From contig JAUTXN010000168.1 in NCBI GenBank assembly GCA_030838045.1, positions 1 through 40,151 on the forward strand: DNA of 40,151 bases, given 5' to 3'. Below the pieces are notes generated by a model. That model searched no databases. It saw nothing but the letters and a program-made list of their open reading frames with translations, and was not told the DNA's origin. Positions 6,274 to 14,965 of the stretch are shown in pieces. The stretch's first letter is position 1, and every line of letters starts with the position of its first letter. The translations under genes were made by a program, and so were the position numbers. The DNA comes from Acidimicrobiaceae bacterium. Lineage in GTDB: Bacteria > Actinomycetota > Acidimicrobiia > Acidimicrobiales > Palsa-688.

Positions 6274-8853
6274 ATGGATGCAGACGACGAACCCCCCGAC
6301 GACCTACGCGTCCGGCTCACGTGGCCCCAACCGTCGCCGACCGAGAACAGCCCGTTCGACTACACCGGCGAAGACGGCCCGCCCGACGACCCGCAAGGCA
6401 ACGATTACACCCCTGCGGTGGGAATTCCGGCTGTCCCCGCACCTCCCCGCCCGCCCGTCGGACGGCAGGCGCCGAGATACCCCGACGACCGGGGCGCCGA
6501 CGCAGGGTCTCAGGGCCGGCGGCCGATCAGTCGTTGGGCGGCCGGCAAACGCGCCGCCGCACAGCGCGCCGCCGACGCCCGGGAGCAGGCGGGCCGGGCC
6601 GCGGCCGAGCGGGCAGCAGCCCAACGGGCTGCGACCCAACGAGCCGACAACCAGCGCGCTGGGGGCCCGGGAGTGGCCGGCGAGCGAGGCGCAGCCGAGC
6701 GGGCGGCGGCGCAACGGGCCGCCTTCGAACGAGGACCGGCGCAACCGGCGCAGCGATTCGAGTCCCCCCCGCCCGAGCGCCAGGAGACTGGGATCGACCG
6801 CGGGGCGGGACCGCGCGAAGCGGAACGCCGAGCCGCCCAGGAACAAGCGGCACGGGTGGCTGCCGAGCGGGCGGAGGCCCAACGCGACGCATTGCGAGCC
6901 GAAGCCCAACGCGCCACCGCGGAGCGGACCGACGCCCAGCGCGCTGCTCAGGCAGCGGCCGAACGAGCCGCCTCCGAGCGGGCGGACGCGCAGCGGGCGG
7001 CGGCCGAACGAGCCGCCGCGGAACGGGCCGCCGAACGGGCCGCGGCCGAGGCGGTAGCCGAACGAGCGGCGGCCGAGCGGGCGGCAGCCGAACGAGCCGC
7101 CGCGGTACGAGCGGCCGAGCAGGCCGGAGTGAACGCGGCCGCCGAACGAGCCGCCGCCGGTCGGGCAGTGGCCGAACGAGCCGCAGCAGAACGGGCAGCC
7201 GCGGAAGCGGCCGCCGAACGGGCAGTCGCCGAGCAGGGCGTCAAGCGGGCCGAAGCTGAAGCCGCGGCGGAGCGGGCGGCGGCCGAACGGGCAGTGGCCG
7301 AGGCCGACGCGCACGCCCGACGGCGACCGCTGCTCACCGTCGATGCCGAGGAAGAAGAAGACGACGACGACGAGCCCCACGGCGGGGCTCGTACGACGGT
7401 CACCACGCAAGAACTGATCCTCGCGGGCCGGTCGGACTCGCTCCAGGCCGCCCTGGCGTCCATCGCGCTGCGCATCGACGCACTCACCAGCACCACCTCG
7501 ACGTTCCGCAACCTGGTCAGCGACCGGATCACGGACTACGCCGAACAGGTCGGGCGCCTGGCCGCCAGCGCGGCCGGGGATCTCGATGACTACCGCCACC
7601 TCCACGAGCGGGCGCTCGAGCAGATCCGCCGCTCGGTCGGCGACGCCGAGGACAACGTGCGCCGCCTCAGCCGCACCGTCGGTGATCTCGATGCCAAGGT
7701 CGGCGCCCTGGTCGCCGCGGTCCGCGAGAGCGGTGATGCCGTCGATCAGATCACGAGCGAGCGGGACCAGGTCTCCGACACCGTGCTGCGCAGCCTGGAG
7801 CGAGTGGAGGAGACGCTTTCGGAACTCACGGAGGGCAAGGGAGCCACGAGCTTCGCCCGCCTCGGCGACATGATCGCGGCATTGACCGGCGAACGCGACC
7901 GGCAAAGCGCGGTGTGGTCCCAGCTGGAACAGGCGGTCGTCGCTCTGGCTGACGATCGCGAGCACGGTGCGGACGTGCTGGTCCGACTGGAGCGGGCGAT
8001 CACCGAGATGACCACGGGCCGGGAGCGGGGACTGGCCAAGGCCCTGGCGCGGCTCGAAGCCCGCATCGACGAGGTCGCAACCGCCATGACCGGACTTTCG
8101 GGCGACGAGCTGGCATCGACGCTCAGTCGCCTCGACACCCGTTTGAAGGAGATGTCGACCGAGTTGGTCGTCGGGCGAGACCGTGAAACCGCCCGGGCAT
8201 TGGCCCAACTCTCCGCCCAGGTGGACGAGATCGCGGGGTTGGTGGCCGAGGGCCGGACCGATCTCTCGCCCATCGAAGCCCGCCTCAACCGCATGAGCCG
8301 CAACGTCCCCCAGACGCCCGCGATCGACCTGGCCGAGTTGTACGCCCGCCTCGACGAGCTGGCCGAAGCCGTGGCCCAGCAGGCCCCACCCGACCTGAGC
8401 GACCTGCAGGCGCACTTGGACCAACTGGCGCGAAGCACCTCGCCCGACCCGACATGGTCGACCGCGATGCACCGCCTCGAGCGCCTCCTCCCGGCACTCG
8501 AAGGCCTTCGCGCCGGCGGCGGGGTCCGTGGAGAACCGCCGGGGTCGCCGCAGGATCGTCGCGAGTTGTTGGAGCGCTTCGACCAGTTGGGTCAGCAGTT
8601 GGGGGAGCAGCTCGAGGCGCTCCGCAGGCGGATCGCCCTTCGGGCGCGCCCCGGCGGACAGGGTCTGGACGAGGAGACGATCGCGGCGATCGCCGACGCA
8701 GTCGTCGCCCGGCTCAACGAAGCGACACCGCGTCGCGCGAGCATGTTGCCAGCCTCGTCGACCCCCGCGCTGTCGCGCCCGGGGCCGACGCCGGCGGCCG
8801 ACATCGCGCCCGAACGACCCCAGCGGAGCCGGGACCACTGGCGCAACACTTGA
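6274..8853 (+). CDS. Large Ala/Glu/Arg-rich helical, coiled-coil protein of unknown function
   Basis: 859 residues, no signal peptide and no obvious membrane segment, so probably cytoplasmic. Residues 1-86 are acidic and Pro-rich. Residues 87-345 are almost entirely AERAA/AQRAA pentads, placing Arg and Glu four residues apart, as in a single stable helix like TolA domain II. An acidic EEEEDDDDE patch (359-367) follows. About 375-500 is a conserved-looking helical region, and 504-675 has roughly seven tandem units of 22-26 residues with pattern RLxxxIxxM..GRERxxAxALA. The C-terminus has further helices and a Pro/Ser-rich tail. The start is ATG 6274; codons further upstream are open only because they lie opposite the ligase gene. 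A TACCC/GATACC -10-like sequence a few bases upstream suggests a leaderless transcript. I recognise no family; a polar or cytoskeletal scaffold is possible. Confidence 0.8.
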   Translation: MDADDEPPDDLRVRLTWPQPSPTENSPFDYTGEDGPPDDPQGNDYTPAVGIPAVPAPPRPPVGRQAPRYPDDRGADAGSQGRRPISRWAAGKRAAAQRAADAREQAGRAAAERAAAQRAATQRADNQRAGGPGVAGERGAAERAAAQRAAFERGPAQPAQRFESPPPERQETGIDRGAGPREAERRAAQEQAARVAAERAEAQRDALRAEAQRATAERTDAQRAAQAAAERAASERADAQRAAAERAAAERAAERAAAEAVAERAAAERAAAERAAAVRAAEQAGVNAAAERAAAGRAVAERAAAERAAAEAAAERAVAEQGVKRAEAEAAAERAAAERAVAEADAHARRRPLLTVDAEEEEDDDDEPHGGARTTVTTQELILAGRSDSLQAALASIALRIDALTSTTSTFRNLVSDRITDYAEQVGRLAASAAGDLDDYRHLHERALEQIRRSVGDAEDNVRRLSRTVGDLDAKVGALVAAVRESGDAVDQITSERDQVSDTVLRSLERVEETLSELTEGKGATSFARLGDMIAALTGERDRQSAVWSQLEQAVVALADDREHGADVLVRLERAITEMTTGRERGLAKALARLEARIDEVATAMTGLSGDELASTLSRLDTRLKEMSTELVVGRDRETARALAQLSAQVDEIAGLVAEGRTDLSPIEARLNRMSRNVPQTPAIDLAELYARLDELAEAVAQQAPPDLSDLQAHLDQLARSTSPDPTWSTAMHRLERLLPALEGLRAGGGVRGEPPGSPQDRRELLERFDQLGQQLGEQLEALRRRIALRARPGGQGLDEETIAAIADAVVARLNEATPRRASMLPASSTPALSRPGPTPAADIAPERPQRSRDHWRNT
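6532..7310 (+). repeat. Degenerate 15-bp (AERAA) coding repeat array
   Basis: About 260 codons of imperfect pentads such as GCCGAACGAGCCGCC and GCGGAGCGGGCGGCG. The protein repeat is far better kept than the DNA repeat because synonymous codons vary, which points to selection on the helix and not to recent slippage. Confidence 0.7.
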
Positions 8854-8954
8854 CCTGACGGCCGGCGGTCGGCAGGATTGTGCGATTCAGATTCAGCAGA
8901 CTCTTCAAACATCGAGCGACAGGACAACATGGCTGACCTGCCATCGGTGACCGT

Positions 8955-10508
8955 GTGACGTCAGGGAGGCCCGACATTCCGGTCGAGCAACTGTTCCCGG
9001 CCCACGCGGAGACCGACGCTGTCGAGATGCCACCAACGGTGGTGGGCCGCCCCGCTCCGGCCTGGCTGACCGCCCTCGAGCTGTGGCATTCCTCGGCCGC
9101 CCATCCGGCGGTGCTGTTCGTCGACGCCATGATCGTGGCGAGCGCCTTCCGCCATGTGGGAACCACCCGCCCGATCGCCTTGGCGAGCGGCGCCGCCTTC
9201 GCCCTTATCAGTCCCATCACCGGGTTGGCCGCCCATCGCACGAGCGTCCAGGCCCAGGGCGTCCGCTGGTACCTGAAGCCGCTGGCAGTGGTGGCCGCAG
9301 TGATCGTCGTCCTCGTCTCGCTGTTCCAGTCCATCGGCCTCAGCGGGGCCCGTACCACCGCCGCCCTCATCAACGCGGCCATGCTCCTCATCCCGCTGCG
9401 GGCCTTGGCGTGGGCGATCATCCGGGCGGCGCGCCGCCGGGACCTCGGTCTCCGGCCCACGCTCGTGATCGGGACCAACGCCCGCGTCGGCGAGCTGGCG
9501 GCCGAGTTGGCCGCCTGCCGGTCGGTGGGCCTGCGCTTCGCGGCGGGCTACACCCCCACGCTTCCCGACAGCCAGGCGGTCAAAGACGGCCATGCCCAAG
9601 CCTTCAGCCTGCTCGACCGCAACGAGATCGATCACGTCCTGCTGATCAACGACGGGATCGACGAGTCGGTGTTCCGCGAGTTCGTCACCTGGGCTGACGA
9701 CCGGCGGGGCTACACCCTGGTCCTCCCGCTGGCCGACATCGTCCGCCACGGCAGCCGGTTCCACGTCGGCCGCTTCCCGGTCGTCCCCCTGCCCATCGGT
9801 CTGAGCCGCAACGGCCTCATCGCCAAACGAGGCCTCGACGTGGCGGCTGCCTTCACGCTCCTGGTGCTTACCGCTCCACTGATGCTGTTGATCGCCGGGG
9901 CCATCCGTTTCAAGGACCGCGACCGGGTCTTCTTCCGGCAGGACCGCGTGGGCAAGCACGGGGAGGTCTTTTCCCTGCTGAAGTTCCGAACGATGTTCGG
10001 CTCCCCCGACGAGCACGGTGAGGCCGACGCCCATTGGGCGTTCAACAGCCTGGCCGACGGGGGCGTGGGGGCCGAGCCCGCGCTCGACCGCCAGACGGCC
10101 CTCGGGCGGGTTCTGCGACGCTGGGACCTCGACGAGTTGCCGCAACTGTTCAACGTCCTGCGCGGCGACATGTCGCTCGTTGGCCCCCGCCCCGAGCGGG
10201 TGGGATACGTGGCCCGCTTCGCCCCCGCCATCGACGGCTACGACGACCGCCACCGGGTGCGGCCGGGGATGACCGGTTGGGCCCAGATCAACGGGCTGCG
10301 GGGCCAGACCCCACTCGGGCTGCGCACCACGTTCGACAACGACTACGTCGACCACTGGAGCTTCGGGCTCGACATCCGCATCCTGGCCCGCACGCTGCCG
10401 GCCATCGTCAAGCTGCCCCCGCCCAACCTCGACTGCATGCTCTCGCGCCGAGCCCAGCCGGGTCCGCCCGCACCCGACCACACCGGTCGGCGGGCCCAGC
10501 GCCCCTGA
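8955..10508 (+). CDS. Polyprenyl-phosphate sugar-1-phosphate transferase (exopolysaccharide initiating enzyme)
   Basis: 517-residue membrane protein of the bacterial sugar transferase family. It moves a sugar-1-phosphate from a nucleotide sugar to undecaprenyl or decaprenyl phosphate, the first step of polysaccharide assembly. There are about four N-terminal membrane segments within residues 50-160, then a Rossmann-like linker, and one membrane helix (TLLVLTAPLMLLIAGAI). The catalytic domain follows with KRGLDV, FFRQDRVGKHGEVFSLLKFR, the RRWDLDELPQLFNVLRGDMS block, VGPRPE and RPGMTGWAQINGLRG. The start is GTG 8955; a later ATG at 9027 would still keep all helices. It directly precedes a GT4 gene whose start overlaps its stop codon. 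Confidence 0.93.
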   Translation: MTSGRPDIPVEQLFPAHAETDAVEMPPTVVGRPAPAWLTALELWHSSAAHPAVLFVDAMIVASAFRHVGTTRPIALASGAAFALISPITGLAAHRTSVQAQGVRWYLKPLAVVAAVIVVLVSLFQSIGLSGARTTAALINAAMLLIPLRALAWAIIRAARRRDLGLRPTLVIGTNARVGELAAELAACRSVGLRFAAGYTPTLPDSQAVKDGHAQAFSLLDRNEIDHVLLINDGIDESVFREFVTWADDRRGYTLVLPLADIVRHGSRFHVGRFPVVPLPIGLSRNGLIAKRGLDVAAAFTLLVLTAPLMLLIAGAIRFKDRDRVFFRQDRVGKHGEVFSLLKFRTMFGSPDEHGEADAHWAFNSLADGGVGAEPALDRQTALGRVLRRWDLDELPQLFNVLRGDMSLVGPRPERVGYVARFAPAIDGYDDRHRVRPGMTGWAQINGLRGQTPLGLRTTFDNDYVDHWSFGLDIRILARTLPAIVKLPPPNLDCMLSRRAQPGPPAPDHTGRRAQRP

Positions 10509-11650
10509 CCTCCCCGGCACCGACGAGGGTCCTGCACGTCCTGGAGGCGGTACGGGGCGGGACGGTGCGCTACTTGTTCGACGCCGTGTCTTCGACACCG
10601 GGCGTCGAGCATCACGTCGCCCTTGCGCAGCACGAGGGGGTCGCAGGCCGCTCGGGCGCCTTGGCCGACACTTCGGCCGCAGGGCGGCTGCGGGCGCTGG
10701 GCGCCACCCTGCACGTCATCGAGATGCGTCGCAACCCGCTGCATCCCACCAACGCCAGGGCCATCGTGGCCGTGGGGCGGGTGATTTCGGAGGTCCGGCC
10801 TGAGGTCGTGCACGGTCACAGTTCCGTGGGCGGCGCCGTGGGCCGGCTGGCCGCCCGCGCCGCCGGGCTGCCGGCCACGTACACGCCCAATGGCCTCATG
10901 GCATCGGTACCGGCTGTGGCCTTCGAACGGGTGCTCGGTCCCCTCACGGCGCGCCTCGTGGCCGTCTCGCCCACCGAGGGCGAGCGGGCGGTCGCCCTCA
11001 AGTTGGTGCCCGAGTCGCGAGTCGCAATCATCCGCAACGGCATCCAGCTGGAATCGCCGCCCGCCGCGGGTGGTGATTGGGACAACCTGCGAGCTCGGTT
11101 GGGCCTGCCGCCGGGCACGCCCCTGGTCGCCACTGTTGCCCGGGTGGCCGCGCAGAAGGCGCCCGAGGAGTTCGTCCGGGCCTGTGCGGCGGTGGCCCGC
11201 CGCCGGCCGGGCGTGCACTTCCTGCTGATCGGGCTCGGGCCCCAGCAGAGGCGCGTCGACCGCGCCGTCGCCGCCGGGGGTCTGGCGGGACGGTTCCACC
11301 AGATCAGCCACGTTCCCGACGCCGCGGCGCTGATGGCGCAGTTCGACGTCTTCGTCCTGCTGTCGCGCTACGAAGGCGGACCGTACGTTCCGCTCGAGGC
11401 GATGCGGGCGGGGGTGCCTGTCGTCCTCTCCGATGTGTGCGGAAACCACGACACCGTCGAACAGGGCGTCACCGGGTTCCTCGTTCGGTTCGCAGATGCA
11501 GAGGCGGCAGCCACGGCAATAGTCAGGTTGCTCGACGATGGCGCCCTGCGATCCACGGTCGTGGCTCGCGCCCGCGAGCGGCTGCGGCGGGATTTCGACG
11601 TGCGGTTGATGGGTGAACGCCTGGCCGCGCTCTACGCCGAGCTCGCCTGA
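10505..11650 (+). CDS. GT4 family glycosyltransferase, CTG start overlapping the upstream stop
   Basis: 381-residue GT-B enzyme. RVLHVLEAVRGGTVRYL is the first strand and nucleotide loop. VVHGHSSVGG, NGI and ATVARVAAQKAPEEFVRACA follow, and the donor site has YEGGPYVPLEAM, the E-x7-E motif of GT4. No ATG, GTG or TTG lies in frame between well inside the preceding gene and codon GTG 10565, which is inside the conserved first motif. The only sensible start is CTG 10505, whose last two bases form the TGA of the sugar transferase gene (CTGA overlap). It would extend the oligosaccharide begun by that enzyme. It converges with a methyltransferase gene, overlapping by 19 bp at the 3' ends. Confidence 0.88.
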   Translation: MTSPAPTRVLHVLEAVRGGTVRYLFDAVSSTPGVEHHVALAQHEGVAGRSGALADTSAAGRLRALGATLHVIEMRRNPLHPTNARAIVAVGRVISEVRPEVVHGHSSVGGAVGRLAARAAGLPATYTPNGLMASVPAVAFERVLGPLTARLVAVSPTEGERAVALKLVPESRVAIIRNGIQLESPPAAGGDWDNLRARLGLPPGTPLVATVARVAAQKAPEEFVRACAAVARRRPGVHFLLIGLGPQQRRVDRAVAAGGLAGRFHQISHVPDAAALMAQFDVFVLLSRYEGGPYVPLEAMRAGVPVVLSDVCGNHDTVEQGVTGFLVRFADAEAAATAIVRLLDDGALRSTVVARARERLRRDFDVRLMGERLAALYAELA

Positions 11651-12339
11651 GGCCCCCAGTCCGCTCCGGGGGCTTCGGTTGCGTCGGGTGGCTCAGAGGA
11701 CCGGCGTACGACGCGGAGGCTCCCGCACGACAGCTCAGGGATGTCTTGGAAATGGCCCGACGCCACCGCCTCGCAGAACAGTTCATACGGGGGACGGCCG
11801 CCGTCGGCCGGATCGGGGAACACATCGTGAATCGCAAGCAGGCCGCCGGGCGCGACCTTCGGCGCCCACCCCCGGTAGTCCGCCCAGGCGACCTCGCCGC
11901 CATGGCCGCCGTCGATGAACAGCAACGCCAGCGGGGTCGACCACTGCGCCGCCACGACGGGGGAGGGACCGACGACGAGCACGACCGACTCCTCCAAGGC
12001 GGCGCGCTCGAGGGTGCGGCGCGCCCACGGCAGGGTGTCCATGCGGCCGCTGGCCCGGTCGACGACGGCGGGATCGTGGTGTTCCCAGCCCGCTTGGTTC
12101 TCCTCCGACCCCCGGTGGTGGTCGACGGAGAACAGCACGGTGCCCGATTCTTCGGCCGCCGCCCCCAGGTAGACGGCTGACTTCCCGCAGTACGTGCCGA
12201 CCTCCAGCAGCGGCCTCGTCGGGGTCAGGGCGCGGGCCGCGACGAGCCCGGCCTGATACAGCGCCAGACCCTCGTCATCGGGCATGAAGCCCTTGACCGA
12301 GCGAGCCAGCGCCAACCATTCGTCGGTTCGCGGTCGCAC
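11632..12339 (-). CDS. Class I SAM-dependent methyltransferase (Methyltransf_24-like)
   Basis: 235 residues. Motif I is LLEVGTYCGKSAVYLG (about residues 44-59). LLFIDGGHGGEVAWADY and APGGLLAIHDVF are the typical later strands of the Methyltransf_24/cephalosporin-hydroxylase-like group. It probably methylates a sugar or small molecule; the substrate cannot be read from sequence. The start is GTG 12339, 22 bp after the gtrA-like gene, so both may be transcribed from the citrate synthase promoter. The 3' end overlaps the convergent GT4 gene, which makes a polysaccharide role attractive but unproven. Confidence 0.85.
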   Translation of the reverse strand: MRPRTDEWLALARSVKGFMPDDEGLALYQAGLVAARALTPTRPLLEVGTYCGKSAVYLGAAAEESGTVLFSVDHHRGSEENQAGWEHHDPAVVDRASGRMDTLPWARRTLERAALEESVVLVVGPSPVVAAQWSTPLALLFIDGGHGGEVAWADYRGWAPKVAPGGLLAIHDVFPDPADGGRPPYELFCEAVASGHFQDIPELSCGSLRVVRRSSEPPDATEAPGADWGPQASSA

Positions 12340-12361
12340 GGTGAGTCGGCTCCGCCGGCGG

Positions 12362-12865
12362 TTAACCCGGTAGGCCCGTGCGTCCGTCGAGCGCCGGGGT
12401 CAGGTCTTGCGGGTGATGGGCGAACAGGATCTTGTTGAAGATGACGAACTTGCCCACCCAGAGCACCCCGAAGGCCCCGATGAAGGCCCCGTCGACGACG
12501 ACGGTGTGCAGGAGGTGCGGGAAGTGGTGGTGCTTGGCGACCGACTCGGCCTCCACCGACGCCCAGGTGGAGAAGGCCAAACCGATGAAGGCCAGTGTCC
12601 AGAACGGGACGACCTCCCTCCAGACGTGGCCCTTGCCGCTCTTCCCCCAAGCCCACTTGCGGTTCAACTCATAGGACGGAATGGTCGAGATGGCGGTGGC
12701 GGTCAGACTGGCACCGAAGGCACCCCAGTGGAGAACGCCGACGAGAAAGGTCAGGATCGCGGTGCTGATGACCACGCAGATCATCGAGGTGGCGCTGTAA
12801 CGAATGAGCTTCTTGCCCTGGGAGGTATGGGTGAACGCCAGCAGGTCAGAAGCAGAGATGCGCAC
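12362..12865 (-). CDS. GtrA-like family membrane protein
   Basis: 167 residues with four membrane helices, starting at about 21, 49, 87 and 121. The family signature is SYELNRKWAWGKSG between helices 2 and 3. GtrA/DPMS3-like proteins help flip or stabilise polyprenyl-phosphate-linked sugars or bind GT2 enzymes during cell-surface glycan synthesis. The start is GTG 12865, 30 bp after the citrate synthase stop. It lies near two glycosyltransferases and a methyltransferase, which agrees with an envelope glycan role. Confidence 0.88.
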   Translation of the reverse strand: MRISASDLLAFTHTSQGKKLIRYSATSMICVVISTAILTFLVGVLHWGAFGASLTATAISTIPSYELNRKWAWGKSGKGHVWREVVPFWTLAFIGLAFSTWASVEAESVAKHHHFPHLLHTVVVDGAFIGAFGVLWVGKFVIFNKILFAHHPQDLTPALDGRTGLPG

Positions 12866-12895
12866 GGCGCCAGGGTAGTGGGCGCCGCTCTGCAG

Positions 12896-14167
12896 CTATG
12901 AGCGGGCGTCGATCGGCACGTACGACCGTTCGTCGGCACCGGTCCACAGCTGGCGGGGCCGGTAGATCTTCTGGTCCTGGACCATCAGCTCCTCGTAGTG
13001 CGACAGCCAGCCAGTCGTGCGGGGGATGGCGAACAGCACGGTGAACATCTCGATCGGGAAGCCCATGGCCTGATAGATGAGCCCGGAGTAGAAGTCGACG
13101 TTGGGGTAGAGCTTGCGGGAAATGAAGTAGTCGTCGGAGAGCGCCACCTCCTCCAGCTTGAGGGCGATATCGAGCAGCGGGTTCTTACCCGTGACCTCGA
13201 ACACGTCGTCCGCGATGTTCTTGATGATGGTCGCCCGGGGATCGTAGTTCTTGTACACCCGGTGGCCGAAGCCCTGCAGCCGGCCATGACCCTCCTTGAC
13301 CGCCTTGATGAAGTCCGGGACAGCGTCGATGGTGCCGATCTCGGTCAGCATCTTGATGACCGCCTCGTTGGCACCACCGTGGCGGGGGCCGTAGAGGGCG
13401 GCGCAGGCCGCCGCGCAGGCCGAATAGGGGTCGGCGTGGGCCGAGCCGACGGTGCGCAAGGCCAGCGTGCCGCAGTTCTGCTCGTGGTCGGCGTGGAGGA
13501 TGAACAGCACGTCGAGGGCGTGGGTCAGGACCGGGTCGGCGGCGTAGTGGGGCTCGGCCACCTTCCACATCATGGAGAGGAAGTTCTCGACGAACGACAT
13601 CGAGTTGTCGGGATACACGAAGGGCATGCCCACGCTGAAGCGGTGGCAGGCGGCCGCAAGGGTGGGCATCTTGGCGATCAGCCGGGTGATCTGCTTGGCC
13701 CGGACAGTGGGGTCGTCCACACCCTTGGCTTCGAGGTAGAACGTCGACAAGGCGCCCATGGCCGAGACCAGCATCCCCATGGGATGGGCGTCGTAGTGGA
13801 AGCCCTCCAGGAAGCGCTTGCGGACGTTCTCGTGGATGAAGGTGTGATAGGTGATGTCGTGCAGCCACTGGTCGTACTGCTCCTGGGTGGGCAGCTCCCC
13901 GTGGATCAGCAGGTAGGAGACCTCGAGGTAGGTCGAGCTCTTGGCCAGCTGTTCGATCGGATAGCCGCGGTAACGCAGGATCCCTTCCTCGCCGTCGAGG
14001 TAGGTGATGGCGCTCGTGCCGAGGGCGGTCGTGGTGAAACCGGGATCGGAGAACCAGATCCCGGGCAGCAGCTTCCGCCAGGGATCAGCCGAAACGCCAC
14101 CGTCGACGATCGGGATTTCGACCGATGAACCCGTGCGGTTGTCTGTGATCGTGATCGAATCGGGCAT
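12896..14167 (-). CDS. gltA: Citrate synthase
   Basis: 423-residue type II-like citrate synthase that condenses oxaloacetate and acetyl-CoA in the first step of the citric acid cycle. The catalytic set is visible: His263 in GPRHGGANEAV, His302 in GFGHRVYKNYDPR and Asp358 in NVDFYSG. The N-terminal 45 residues form the small beta domain of the hexameric, NADH-sensitive type. The start is ATG 14167, with a strong ribosome binding site AGGGGGA a few bases upstream. The next genes on the strand (gtrA-like, methyltransferase) follow with short gaps. Confidence 0.97.
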   Translation of the reverse strand: MPDSITITDNRTGSSVEIPIVDGGVSADPWRKLLPGIWFSDPGFTTTALGTSAITYLDGEEGILRYRGYPIEQLAKSSTYLEVSYLLIHGELPTQEQYDQWLHDITYHTFIHENVRKRFLEGFHYDAHPMGMLVSAMGALSTFYLEAKGVDDPTVRAKQITRLIAKMPTLAAACHRFSVGMPFVYPDNSMSFVENFLSMMWKVAEPHYAADPVLTHALDVLFILHADHEQNCGTLALRTVGSAHADPYSACAAACAALYGPRHGGANEAVIKMLTEIGTIDAVPDFIKAVKEGHGRLQGFGHRVYKNYDPRATIIKNIADDVFEVTGKNPLLDIALKLEEVALSDDYFISRKLYPNVDFYSGLIYQAMGFPIEMFTVLFAIPRTTGWLSHYEELMVQDQKIYRPRQLWTGADERSYVPIDARS

Positions 14168-14229
14168 GGTGTCCCCCTAGTGCGCGCCGCTGGGATGCTA
14201 CCGCCGTCGGCGGGAGTCGCTGTCCGTTG

Positions 14230-14694
14230 CTACGCGTCGTGGTGCTGGTACCGGTAGACGTTGGTGTCACGGGGTTGAAATCCCAGCCGTTGGTACAGGC
14301 GGTTGGCGGCCTGGCGCGATGGTCGCGAGGTCAGCTCCACCGTCCGGGCCCCAGCGGCCGCCGCCAGGTCGAGAGCACGGCGCGAGAGCGCCTCGCCGAC
14401 CCCTTGGCCTCGGGCCGATTGGTCGACGACCACATCCTCGATCCACGCCCGAACTCCCGTCGGGATGCGGAAGACGGCGAGCGTCAGCATCCCGACCACG
14501 GCACCCTCGGCCCCCTCTGGGGCTTCCTCGCGGGCGAGGAGCAAGATGGTGGCGGGTGACGCCACGATCGCCTCGAGCTCGGCGCTGGTCGGCGGGGGCG
14601 ACGAGGACGAGAGTTGACGGACCAAGCGGCCGACCGCGGCCACGAGTTCATCGCTGACGGCCCTGACCTCTGCGATTTCCGGCACCGTGGGCAC
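14230..14694 (-). CDS. GNAT family N-acetyltransferase
   Basis: 154 residues with the GNAT acetyl-CoA site VVVDQSARGQGVGEAL (about residues 90-105) and the C-terminal ANRLYQRLGFQ signature. It transfers an acetyl group from acetyl-CoA to an amine that cannot be predicted. The start is GTG 14694, with GTG 14685 as a close alternative. It ends about 60 bp before the gltA start. Confidence 0.88.
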   Translation of the reverse strand: MPTVPEIAEVRAVSDELVAAVGRLVRQLSSSSPPPTSAELEAIVASPATILLLAREEAPEGAEGAVVGMLTLAVFRIPTGVRAWIEDVVVDQSARGQGVGEALSRRALDLAAAAGARTVELTSRPSRQAANRLYQRLGFQPRDTNVYRYQHHDA

Positions 14695-14965
14695 CGGCCA
14701 AGCCTAGGGGTCGCCGGCCACGGATCCCCGGGCCATGGCCCTGTCGCTCGACCACGCTGAGCGACAATTGCCCCTTCCCTCCCCCGGCCGAGACGCCGCC
14801 GGGACGGTCGCCGCGGGGGATATTCACGGTCGATTAACAATAAATGGGGTGCGAATTGGAGTCGCCGGGGCTAGGGTAGATTTCCAGTGGGAGGGAAGCG
14901 GCCGGTTGACTCCCCCCCTGTCCACCGGCCCCCCTCCCCTCTTCTGCCGGTAGCGTGCATGCGTA
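14695..14965. promoter_or_regulatory. Divergent intergenic region with an unusually AT-rich patch
   Basis: This 271-bp gap separates GNAT from the PAC2 gene. It has an AT-rich island (GATTAACAATAAATGG near 14832-14847) that stands out against the GC-rich background. A TAGCGT hexamer at about 14951-14956 ends some 9 bases before ATG 14966, as expected for a leaderless transcript of the PAC2 gene, which has no ribosome binding site. I see no RNA gene here. Confidence 0.35.

Noticed and set aside
6304-8838. Very long open frame (844 codons) on the minus strand opposite the helical protein
   Set aside because: It is a mirror of GC-rich codon bias in the AERAA region; its translation is Gly/Arg/Leu-rich without domains, while the plus frame has clear helix periodicity.
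8961-10598. 545-codon minus-strand frame opposite the sugar transferase
   Set aside because: Antisense of a clearly recognised enzyme; translation has no domain.
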